A program made the position numbers and the translations under genes. Positions 38,874 to 49,468 of a stretch of 64,000 nucleotides of DNA are shown piece by piece. Each line of letters begins with the position of its first letter. Position 1 is the stretch's first letter. The DNA is from Epiperipatus broadwayi (lineage: Eukaryota > Onychophora > Udeonychophora > Euonychophora > Peripatidae), in the NCBI GenBank assembly GCA_028023455.1, contig JAQFVV010013306.1, forward strand, positions 62,001-126,000, given 5' to 3'. The notes beneath the pieces were generated by a model, which was given only the letters and a program-made list of their open reading frames with translations, made no database searches and had not been told where the DNA came from.

Positions 38874-40587
38874 CATTATAGGCCAATTACAAAATGGATG
38901 TAAAATGGATGGAAGGGAATAATGTAGTGGGTGAAATGCAAGGAGGTTTTAGATTAGATAGGCATATAGGAGATAGTTTATTTGTAGTTACACAACTTAT
39001 GGATATGAGTAGGAATGCAGATAAACAGTTATATATGAGTTTTATAGATATAGAGAAGGCATATGATAGAGTAAATAGAAATAGATTATGGATAAGTTTA
39101 GCAAATTTGGGAATGGATGAAGCTTTAATAGATATTATTAAGAAATTATATGAAAATAATTATTATATATATCAATTAGAGAATATAGAATCAATTAAAG
39201 TTAAAAATGGTGTGGGACTAAGGCAAGGATGCCCTATGTCACCTATTTTGTTTGTGTTGTATTTGAGTGAAATGGAAAGAGCAATAGAAAGATTAGGAAG
39301 AGGGATAGAGATACCATTAATAGGTAGTAAGGGAGTATATATTTTGTCAGGTCTTTTTTTTGCAGATGATATATTTTTGTGTGCAGAAAAAAGAGAAGAT
39401 ATGGAAGTTATGTTGAGGACATGTGCAAGGGTGGGTAAAGAGATGGGGATTAAATTTAGTGAAGAAAAATCAAATATAATGATGGTTAATACTGAGGAAA
39501 GAGAAGATGTAGAATTTTTATTGGGAGATATTAAGTTAAGTGTGGTGAATAGATATAGTTATTTGGGAATTATTTTAAGTAATCAGAAAAATTATTTGGA
39601 TGAATGGGAGAAAAAATTGATAAATGAAGCAAAGAAAAGAAAGGGATTGATAAAGAAATTAACAGTATTTTCATATAACAAATATGATGTAGCTAGAATT
39701 ATATGGAAAGGAGTTGCAGTAGCAGGGTTAACATATGGTAATGATGCATTATATGTTAGTAAAAAGATATTAGATTATTTAGAAAAAGCTCAAAGGGAAG
39801 TAGGAAGACATGCATTGGATGCAGAAGTATGGACAGCAAGGGAGGCAATTCAAGGAGAAATGGGATGGTCAAGTTTTCATATGAGAGATGCAAAAAGTAA
39901 AATGAAAATGTTTGGTAGATTGCAGTTTATGGATAATAAAAGAATAGCTAAAATAGTATTTAATTGGGTTATGAGTAAAGGGCAGGTAACAAGATGGGTG
40001 AGAAAGGTAATGCACTATGCAAAAGATTTGGATAAAGAATTTATATATCAGTATATTTGTACAAAAGATGGGATGATTGCGTTAAGAGGATTATTGAGTG
40101 TTATAGTAGTGAGGAATGGGATAAAAGAATAAATTTATTAATAAAGACTAGGGAGTTAGAGAGATGGAGAAATAGTATGGAGAGTAAAAAGAGTTTAAAT
40201 ATATATAGAAATAAACAGAATATTAGGTGTGAGTTAATATATGATAATAGTAAGGAAAGTAGTTTATTGTTTAAGGCTCGAACGGGATCTTTAGCTACAA
40301 AAGAATATACATGTAAATGGAAAAATATGGGTGATTTATTTTGTAAATTATGTAAGGAAGGAATTGAAAATATTAGGCATTTGTTAATTGAATGTAAATG
40401 TTTGAAAACAGAAAGGGTACATATAATGAGGTTGTGGAAAAATAAATATGAAAAGAGTGATTATACAGAAAGTGAATTATTGGTTTTTATGCTAGGTTTG
40501 GGAAAAGATAAGGGGGATTTAGGTATAAAGGTTATAGAGTTGATAAAAATTATGTTGTGGAAATGGGATAGAGCAGATTATGGGTAA
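38874..40587 (+). pseudogene. LINE reverse transcriptase, nearly intact RT domain with one frameshift
   Basis: HYRPIT (38874-38891), the first RT block, lies in another frame just before the 412-codon open frame 38894-40132. That frame holds the rest of the RT: GGFRLDRHIG (17-26), FIDIEKAYDRV (50-60) with catalytic D, NGVGLRQGCPMSPILF (105-120), FADD (156-159, F in place of the usual Y) and GIKFSEEKSNIM. The thumb and connection follow. A frameshift between about 40057 and 40130 moves the C-terminus into a second frame ending at 40587, with a C-x2-C-x8-H-x4-C zinc knuckle (residues 96-113 of that frame). The endonuclease and the ORF1 are absent, so the copy is 5'-truncated. Codons are strongly A/T-ending, like the host. 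RT copies RNA at a nicked target, so this copy is probably immobile. Clade not determined. Confidence 0.88.
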
Positions 40588-40709
40588 ATTTAGAGTGGGG
40601 AATGTAAAAGAAAGTGGCTAACAGGTTTATCTGGGCTTAATTGCTGAGATATTCTTGACTTCGTTTAAGGAGAAGCCATAATACATCACATCACATCACA
40701 TCACATTAC
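40588..40709 (+). mobile_element. 3' UTR and (ACATC)n tail of the LINE
   Basis: Non-coding end CTTGACTTCGTTTAAGGAGA followed by CATCACATCACATCACATCA (40684-40707). The tail is a pentanucleotide repeat rather than poly-A. The same 3' end occurs at 41157 and 7973, defining the element terminus. It is followed by GAAATTCTATTCAATTAAGC, a piece of the block repeat also found at 37498 and 44910. Confidence 0.9.
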
Positions 40710-40787
40710 AAAAAACTTAGAAATTCTATTCAATTAAGCAAATTGACAGATTTACTCCTCCATTTGCAATTAATGTATCATTTAATA

Positions 40788-41157
40788 TAATATACATGTA
40801 AATTTTGTAAATTATGTAAGGAAGGAATAGAAAATATTATACATTTGTTAATTGAATATAAATGCTTGAAAACAGAAAGGACACATATAATGAAGTTATG
40901 GAAAAATAAATATGAAAAAAGTGATTATACAGAAAGTAGATTATTGGTTTTTATGCTGGGTTTGGAGAAAGATAAGGGAGATTTAGATATAAAGGCTGTA
41001 GAGTTGACAAAGATTATGTTGTGAAAATGGGATGGAGCAGAATATGGGAAAACTTAGACTGTGGAATGTAAAATTAAGTAGCTAACAAGTTTCTTTTGGT
41101 ATAATTGCTGAGAGATTCTTGACTTCGTTTAAGAAGCTACAGTACATCACATCACAT
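40788..41157 (+). pseudogene. Second, 5'-truncated copy of the same LINE (C-terminal end only)
   Basis: Aligns to the last 370 bp or so of the copy ending at 40709. It has the zinc-knuckle coding region with a deletion of about 21 bp at its start, a TGG-to-TGA stop (GTTGTGAAAATGG near 41017), the 3' UTR, and a shorter ACATC tail (41143-41157). It lies in the same orientation 80 bp downstream. The two copies are separated by a fragment of the block repeat, so they are independent insertions or a duplicated end. Confidence 0.85.
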
Positions 41158-41159
41158 TG

Positions 41160-41426
41160 TAAAATTATAGGTTGTTGTTTTTTTTTTTTTTTGCGAATAA
41201 ATTACTACTTTTATAAAATTATAAGATTTTAAAATTTTTTTGATGTTAAAATATATAACAAAACGCGTTGCGATTTATTCTACCTTTCCAATTTTTAAAA
41301 TAAAAAATCAAACAAAATGTTTTCTACACTTAAACATACCAGGCTAGCCCGATTGAATTGTGAAATTGTGGTAATTTTGATTATTTTATTGACTAGTTTA
41401 GCTTTAGGCTTTTAATGTTTACTTTA

Positions 41427-41485
<59 letters not shown>

Positions 41486-42150
41486 CATTTTTAATTATAT
41501 GTTGGACTATTTCCAATTTCTAGTTTTAATTGTTAAATGTTTTTTAGAAAAAATCAAACTGTTAGTAATAATACATTTTGTATAGTATTATTCCCCTCTC
41601 TTCATCAGGTGTTGTTGGTTTGGACCAGTAATATTACTAGCATGGAAATCGAACCAGTGACTTTAAATTCATGAATATTTAAGATGATGCTCTAACAACT
41701 TAACTCTTTCAAAAGCAATAATCGGCAGAAATAGTATATACTTATCTATGATGATTTCCAATTTATTCTTAAGGGCAAGTTCATGAATGGTATCTAAACA
41801 CTATGGATTATATCACTAGATTGAGGTGATTTATGAAGATTTTTGCTATTGTTATGTAAACAGCTTCTTAAAATTTCCACTTTTTAGTTTTTCCTCTCTG
41901 TCCATTATTCTTATCTTTTCCCGAGTAAATTTATGTTAACTGGTACATATATGATCTGCTATTTAGATACACATTTTCTCCTGTCTAATAGTTACTTTGT
42001 GTTTGTTTCATAATTTTTCAATACCACAACTAGTTTCCTTAATATATATTTTTCCTTCTTTCCTTATTTGCAAGATATTTGATAAGACAATCTTCATCAA
42101 TATTTCAAGTTAAAATTTTGTAATTGTTCTTATATTATATTGTACATTTT
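41160..42150. other. AT-rich DNA with an (AC)n(TA)n microsatellite
   Basis: (AC)n at about 41427-41440 runs into (TA)n at 41441-41480. A SINE-like segment follows (see 41596-41715). Nothing else was recognised. Confidence 0.6.
41596..41715 (-). ncRNA. tRNA-like SINE fragment
   Basis: On the minus strand AAGTTGTTAGAGCATCATCT resembles the D arm of Ile/Lys-type tRNAs, and GGTTCGATTTC about 35 nt downstream is a near-perfect B box (GGTTCGANNCC with one mismatch). This arrangement is typical of tRNA-derived SINE heads. There is no clear paired acceptor stem, so a working tRNA is unlikely. Assignment to a SINE family was not possible from sequence alone. Confidence 0.45.
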
Positions 42151-43950
42151 TTAAATTGGTCTGCTACTATGACTGCATTATAGTGCTTACAATAATTTTT
42201 TTTTTTTCTTTTGATGTTTCAATTATTTTTTTTTTCATTATAACTAATGATTTAACTATTCTTATTCTAGATAAACTTTTCTTTTTCCAGACACTCGTTT
42301 CTGAACAAACTTCCTTTGCTCTTTTCTGCAGTGATAGCACAACCGCACTTTTGTGTGTGGGTATAGTATATTTTCTGTAAGCCATAGTTTTGTCTTTGCC
42401 ATGATGAAATTTGTTGCAAGAACACTGAAGAATGTTAATTTTTGTTTTTGTTCTAATTCTAATGTGAATTAAAGATGATATATAGTTGATGTGTGGGCAG
42501 AATGTTTATAAGAGTTTCCCCATATTGACCAGCAATATGTGCATCAACAGAGTAAAGATAGACTTTAGATGAAGATGGAATAGCATTTGTGATTGTAGTT
42601 TCAAGTTCTGCCATGTAGATGCACTGATAACTCATAGCTATCCTTTGAAATTGGTACAGATAATGTATGTTGTATTGAACACATTTCATTATGCAGAATG
42701 TAAAGAGTTCATTATATGATCAATGACCATAATTGTTTTTCTAAGCTATTCTAATTCAATATTTTACTTACAATGAATTATTCATCATAGAGGGCATTTT
42801 TTTATTAGCTTTCCACATCGAAGTTTTGCAATATGTCAGTTCTATTTTCATTTTCTTGATTAATTCTAAATCCGTAACAAAGGACTGTGTCATGTATGCT
42901 AAAATACTGATAACCTTAAGAAGAAAATTTGACAAATTTTACTATGATATATTTTTAAAATTAACAATAGATATTTAGTGATCAAGATCCATAAGGATTT
43001 TCAGTATATCATAGAAATGAAGAAATTTATTGAATAATGATATTAATTTACTTATCTTCTGAATCAGTGAAGTATCTTGGATGCTTTCTATATAATGCTT
43101 ATGACTTCATATCTTCAGCTGACCAAGTATTATTTGTCACTTATTTGTATTGGATTTCTGTGTTTTTTGCATATTTTCAATATTATTCCTATCCATTCTG
43201 GGATGCTCTTTTTTGTTTACTTTGAGAGATTTAATAGCTTTCCTTTAAACATGGGCAATGTTTGATTTGGACAGTTGATGTCCCCTAAATGTTTTTTTAT
43301 CCTTCAGAAAATTACTGCTACTTTTTTAGAGGGAATTTTGGAATGACTTCCTAATTTACTACCAGTATATTTTATAAAAGGGATATTAGATGTTGTGACA
43401 AATTTAATTCTTTTTCCAGAATAAAAATTTCAGCAATTGTCAAATGTTCAGAACTAAAAGTTTTAAATTAATATAGTCCATGCAGATTTGTAAATGTCTT
43501 TTTTTTTGACATTCGTTTATTTTTTGTCTTAATTTAGATGAAAAATTTGTTACTGACTGAAAACTACTTGTGAAATTTTCATCAGCAAGTTTATTTTTTA
43601 GCAATTGTTATACATTACTAATGTAATGCAAGGATTGATGCTTGAAAAACATCAGAGCATATATTGTTTCTTTTAAAAGAGCATTTGCACTATCCATAAT
43701 TAGAGATTTTAGTTGTGGGGTTTTAAAGAATATCTCAGATGTACAGATGCATATTGATTTTCTATTTTGGTAACTACATGTCTAAAATTTTACATAGTAT
43801 TAGGTCCACCATCATCTGCCCTTTCATTTCAATGATGATCAGATATATGGATAATTGTTTCAAGCCATTCCTTTCGCTACTTTCTGCATATTTTCAGTAT
43901 TATTCCTACCCATTTTGTGATGCTTTTAATCCATGACAATCTTGGTCATT
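42151..43950. other. Distal half of block I, no supported gene
   Basis: Homologous at low identity to about 52900-54660 plus 56706-56900. Overlapping open frames at 42156-42385 on both strands, 43037-43265 and 43739-43936 are Phe/Tyr/Ile-rich and are not preserved in block II. A TTCAATATTATTCCTATCCA phrase occurs twice in similar form (43166, 43892), so part of this is a diverged internal repeat. Confidence 0.55.
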
Positions 43951-44998
43951 CTTGATATGCAAATGACTGCAAAGATCTGATATAGATAAGCTTAATAAGA
44001 AAAAGATTATGTAGGAAATCTTGAAAATACATTAACTATAGATGAAGATCTGATGAAAAGATTAAATTGATAAGTGAAGACAGTAAAAGAAAAAAAAAGA
44101 AAATGAATGCTTTGTCATCCAGGAAATCATATGATGCTCCAGAACCGGAAGTGACAGGATAGAATTGTGATGCATGAATGTAAGCTCGGAAATCAGCCAC
44201 TCTTCAATTGTTCTAAAATATTCCAATTTTAAGTGCTTTACTAATTTAATGAAAATAAAAAACAATCTGATATTAATAATAAAAATTCATTATGAAAAGA
44301 GCTTCCAATGACAGATTAAGTGTTAATATGAGATTTTGAAAAGCTAAGAATGAGAAAAACTGAAGATTTAAATAAACTGGAAGAAATAATTTCATAATTA
44401 CAACAAATATCTTAAATTTGTCAATGAATTGTTTAAATATAATCAAAAAAGAACAAAATATTCCACATAGTTGAAAAACTGTGAAAGTAAAGTTAGTTTT
44501 TAAAAGTGTGTGTGTGGGGGGGGGGGGATTTGGATAATTAAAGATCCTAATCCTAACCATGTACAAACTTTTGATATATGCTATTGCAAATAGATCTAAG
44601 AAATGTATAAAGAAGCAGAAAATATTTGGAGAAATGTAAGATTTAGGGCTAATAGGAGAATCAGTGATAATATTTTTCAACTTACAGATGTCTTTCTAAT
44701 TTTTATAAAAATAATTCACTTTTTTCACTCTTACAGAAAAACTGAATTCAGATTCAAGTATTAAACTGAATTCATATTTTTAAGGTATGAAATAAAATAT
44801 TTAATTAATGAGAAAAATAATATAGACTTTGTTTGAATCTTAACTTCCTTTTCAATGATTTGCATAATATTGACAATAATTCTCTCTTTTAAAAAAGAGA
44901 GGCAGATAGAAATTCTAATCAGTTAAGCAAATTGACAGATAAACCTCTTGTTTATACAGCTTCCATTTTTACCAATGAGATAAATTTCTTATAACAAT

Positions 44999-45786
44999 AA
45001 CGTACTAATATATACCGGATTCGAACTCAGACCTCCACATAACCCTCAGCTCTTCATGCTTTTTCATATTGCTGACCCACCTGATCATACACATGTAGAA
45101 AAAATAAATAATCACCAATATTCATATTTCATGCTAAAACAGCAATCATCAGTTGGTTCAGATTACTATCTCCACACATATATACAATCAGTGCTCAGCT
45201 TTATATTAAGATAGTCAATCTTCATAATTTAATGGACAGCTTCAAACTACTCCAACCCATAACTATTCAGCCATCCATTTCATTGAAAATCTGATGATGG
45301 AATGTTCAAAGCCCTCATTAGTGCCAAGGTTGTCATCCTACTCATATTGACTAGTACGTGAGGGGTCAGAATGACTAAATGGTCAACATGGGTAGGATGA
45401 CAACCTTGGCACTAATGAGGGCTTTGAATGTTCCATCATCAGATTTTCAATAAAATGTATGGCTGAATAGTTGTGGGTTGGAGTAGTTTGTAGTCTGTCC
45501 ATTAAAGTATAAAGATTGGCTATCTTAATATAAAGCTGAGCACTGATTGTATATATGTATGAAGATAGTAATCTGGACCAACTGATTATTTCTGGTTTAG
45601 CATAAAATATGAATATTGATTATTTATCTTTTCAACATGTGTATGATCAGGTGAGTCAGCAATATGAGATGGCATGTAGAGCTGAGGGCCATGTGAAAGT
45701 CTGAGTTTGAATCCCTTATATATTACATTATAAATGTGCAGGTATGTGTAAGCCTGTACAGTGTATTAATTTAAATAACATACTAA
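44999..45786. mobile_element. Complete foldback F6 with proven empty site
   Basis: The insert 45009-45776 (768 bp) has a left arm (about 45017-45355) starting GGATTCGAACTCAGA, a unique loop of about 40 bp, a right arm (about 45395-45716) ending TCTGAGTTTGAATCCC, and a one-sided tail to 45776. It is flanked by AACGTACTAA (44999-45008) and AACATACTAA (45777-45786). Block I has this 10-bp site once (37636-37645), followed by the same ATAAAATGTTTTAAA, so the pre-insertion state is visible in the window. The arms match so well that a long hairpin RNA would form if it were transcribed. There is no coding capacity. Confidence 0.92.
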
Positions 45787-46777
45787 ATAAAATGTTTTAA
45801 AGCTGAATCAGATGAATTGTAACCTTCCTATATCAATGGATTCACAGTTTTAATAAGGCTTGGTTTGAAAAGAATATTTATTAAAAACTTTATAAATTTG
45901 AATTAATAAATTTTCACTCATCTATATAATCTGTATTACGAATCATTTCTAAGTCATTTATTTTCACCCCTCATGCATTTACTCTGTCAGCTATGTGATT
46001 ACTATTATTCTCTTTCAATTTCTTATTGTACTTTTCATAATTATATTATTCTATTTTGGGATTCATTATTGATTATGGATTTGTTAATATAGAAGTTTTT
46101 AAATCAAATTGTATCATAGATATGTTACATATTTTAAAAATATATATTATATAATGGTTCAACATTATCCAAAGCTAATCATCATGTGAAGATGTACATC
46201 CAAAATTAACTCCATACACTGTATAAGAAAGAGACTTTGTTTGTTTCACTCTTTCATAAATTTTATTTTATTTTTCACAAATATTTCAGAAAAGAAAGGA
46301 ATTACTTGCTCAGGATCATGTGATGCTTAAGCAGTAAAATCATGGGTTGATCATAACAGTTCATTTGAGCAGAGTTTTTTTTACTAAGTTGAGAATCTAC
46401 CTAGGAACTAGCAGTTTTGAAACCTTTCACTATATCATGATTATAAACTATGTATGGGAACAATGCAAAAATATATCAAACACTGTGAATTAGTTGCAAA
46501 ACTATCTTCCAACATGAATCTGACTATTGGAAGATGGAGTAGGGAAATGATAAAAACTACTATCATGACTGGAAGATTTTCATTCAGGAGTAAATTATAT
46601 TTTTTTCACGTTAATTAGTTAATTGAAATAAATAATAATTACAAGTTTGTAAAATATTACTATTTTGGTTAGAATGTAGAAATAAAGTTTAATAGAACAT
46701 GGGATCTAATTGACATTTAAAAATCTGGTTGGATATTATCAATTATCTTTCTTTAGAATATATATATATATATATAT

Positions 46778-48758
46778 TGTAACGGAATATAATATGCCAT
46801 CACATTATTTTAAAATTAAAATAAAAGATCATAAATAAAAATTGATTTATTAAAAAGAGAAAAACTTAAAAACTGAAAAGTAAAAGTTGTTTAATATATA
46901 TATTGTCGTGCAAATGGAAAACTTAAACTATTTTAAGAAAAAGTATTTAAAAGTCTTTTTTGTTGTAAAAAAAATAAAAATATAAAGATTGATATTTTAA
47001 AAATAAAAATAAAGATTGTCTTATTAATTAAATGATTGTTCGAAAGCAAGCTGGCCTTTGAGGCATTTAAAATAAATTAAATGGTCAGATAAGAGAGTAC
47101 AAAGAAATTAAATGACCAATGCAAACACCAGAAATGTCAGCATGGACAGTAATTGAAACACCAGAGGATTAGTGACATCTTGCCGGTTGAATCCAAAGAT
47201 TGGATGATAAGAGACTAATAAAAATATAAAAGCCAAATTATTATTATAATTGTTATCTGAGAGCTGACTATGAATATATTGTTATAACTAGCTATATTGC
47301 AGATTTTCATGATGTGGAAGTCTGCAATAAATTTAATTTTCGGACAACCAGCTGAGACCTCCCAATGACAGTTAGGGACCAAAAAGGAATGGAAAGTAGT
47401 GGCTTCGTTTTTAAAAAGGAAGAACAAACAATCTACATAAGTGATCACGAATATGGACCTCAAAATCTGCAGAATCCGTAAAGTATAAACTTTTACCAAT
47501 TGAACTTTATTTTAAATAATTACTGTATAACATCAATAAGTAATCAATCCAAAAAAAAAGTAATATAAATGAATGTACTCTTATCTGACCAAGAATACAA
47601 CTCTAAATCAATTATAAATATTTGTTTTTATATATGTTTGCTATTTCAATCATTTCCATTTTTTTTTAATTTAATTATTTATGTTTTTATTTAACTAGGT
47701 TATGTATTTATATCTGTTAAATAAAATGTCTTAAATTAAAGTTGGGTGTAGATAGCTGCATGGATAAAGATTAATAACTTTTTAAATTCGTTTATGCTTA
47801 ATTTAAGGGATCTTAATTTCAGGCTATTTGTTTCATAGTTAGGGCAATGCTTGTGGAAGGATATATGGGTGTTGATATTAATGTAATGTGAAGCATGTTT
47901 AGAATACAGGGCAATGTGCCCAACTGAATGCATGACCCCAAAGAGGCAGTCATATTGTTGAAATGGTCACAGATGTATTTTCTGTGCCATTGATCTCTTC
48001 TAGCTCTATGGACAGGGATATATAAGATGATAGAAAAACCACTCTCCCTCATACATAGCACTCTTTAAAAATAATTATATACATGATTCTTTAGTCAGGC
48101 AGATGCACTTTCCTGTTCTGGACACGGATCATTTCCTTCAAATAATATCACACTGTCAGATGTACATTCCTGTCGGCATGGTTTTATGCTAGCATCTTCA
48201 TATTACATTAGTTGCAAATATATATCTGGAAGCTGACATTGGGTTGGCTATGAACTTTTGGTCTGAGATTGAATGAATGTTTTGATAAGTTTTTAAGCGG
48301 AAAAAAAATCTATGTAGACTATCTATGCTCGACATGCTAAAGTAAAATGTAACTCAAATATCAATCTGTGTGGTCTATTTAAATATTAATTTGAATTTAA
48401 ATTTTAAAAAATTATTAATGTTAAAATCTAAAATAAATTTATTCCTCAAATTTTAAATGTGCGTTAATAAAATCTATTTCGTGTGTCAATTACTGGCAGT
48501 GGCTTTTTTTATTTTATAGTTTTAAATATTAATATATTTTGAGAATCCAAATCTATTAAAACTTATAAAAATGTTTAAATCTCTGCTACTCTATGAGCTA
48601 GTGACCTTGGGCAAACAGTCAGAATAATATATATAAAATAAATTTTTGAATCTTAATGTATGTATCTGCCTACTATATAATTTTTTCTAGGTTCAAATGC
48701 CTAGATGGCGCCCATGTAATGCAGATTACATTAAGGGCACTTTTCATTGACCGTTAAA
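46778..48758 (+). mobile_element. LTR-like repeat, copy 1 (proposed 5' LTR)
   Basis: A 1981-bp unit beginning TGTAACGG and ending CCGTTAAA, i.e. short inverted termini in LTR style with a C-to-A change at the end. The first 27 bp form a hairpin (TGTAACGG to CC.TCACA). It is nearly identical to 49469-51479. TGGCGCC occurs about 45 bp before the end. The left flank is a TA run (TATAT) and the outer right flank of copy 2 is ATATA, which suits a short target duplication around the whole pair. The minus-strand open frames at 47215-47499 and 47736-48061 recur in copy 2 only because the copies are recent; they are absent from the older copies. Confidence 0.78.
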
Positions 48759-49468
48759 GTGGACTCTCAACATGGCACAATCTTTAATAAACCACGAGTG
48801 CCCTGAGAATTTTAAAAATAAATCATGCCAGTAAGATTTTTCTTTAAAAATGAGTATATATATTTGTGTATTAACGTAATGTTATAGTCCAATATTGATA
48901 AACCATGAGTACCTATGAAACCAGTAATATTTTATTTGAAATAAGTATATATTTTTTGTATTAACATATAGTTATAGTCCGATATTTAATAAAAGCCACG
49001 AGTACCTTGAAAATGGAGCCTGTAATTTTTTTTCTGAAATGAGTATAGATATATGTTTTGTATTAATGTAAAGTTATAGTTTGAATTTTGTGTAAAAAGT
49101 ACTGCCAGTAAGAAAATTGCGCATATGTAGAAATAAATGTGAGGAATAAAAACGTTATAATTAATATAAATCAATTTTAAAAAAAAAAGTCTAAAATCAC
49201 ATAACTTCTTTGACTTGCCTAAGTTAATAATGAAATGTAGGGGAAAGGGAACTCTTGAGGGAGGATGTGTTATCTCAGCTGGGGTGAAGAGGAAAGAATA
49301 GTCAGCATTTTTTTCTTATAATTACTAACAAAGTTATGTCTTTTCATTAATAACCAAAGTTTTGTGCTTTAAAAAAAAAAAAATTTAGTTAATCAATTTG
49401 TGTAACGTCATTACTAACACTAAGTAATTTTTTTTTTATGTTTTTGTTTTTGAGAAAGTTTACTGATA
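48759..49468 (+). mobile_element. Short interior between the LTR-like repeats, with a tandem repeat of about 100 bp
   Basis: Only 710 bp long and non-coding. TGG appears 1 nt after the proposed LTR, where a primer-binding site would be expected, but the sequence does not match a tRNA 3' end that I know. No clear polypurine tract precedes 49469. A tandem repeat occupies 48786-49095 in three units starting ATAAACCACGAG, ATAAACCATGAG and ATAAAAGCCACGAG (spacings about 112 and 91 bp), each with a GTTATAGTCC-like box. If the LTR model is right this is a very small non-autonomous element. Confidence 0.6.

Larger units (their letters stand above)
36250..43950 (+). repeat. Tandem segmental duplication, block I
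   Basis: Homologous, in the same order and orientation, to about 43960-57100. Anchors in order: AATCTGATATAGATA (36269 / 43976), AGTGAAAGTAAAGTTAGTTTT (36780 / 44480), GTTAAGCAAATTGACAGAT (37512 / 44922), ATTTTCACTCATCTATATAATC (37788 / 45910), AACAATGAAACAATACAT (38273 / 51716), TTTCTGAACAAA against CTTCTGAACAAA (42299 / 52998), and ATATTAGATG.TG (43382 / 56719). Divergence is substantial, so the duplication is old. Insertions differ between blocks. No intact gene is evident in either. Confidence 0.82.

Noticed and set aside
44273-44680. 135-codon minus-strand frame with a Pro/Thr stretch
   Set aside because: The Pro run comes from a poly-G/GT microsatellite and the rest is AT-rich hydrophobic noise; it is not conserved in block I.
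48700-48720. TGGCGCC as a tRNA-Lys primer-binding site of a retrovirus-like element
   Set aside because: It lies inside the repeat, before the inverted terminus, in all copies that retain the end, and only the first eight bases match the known site.
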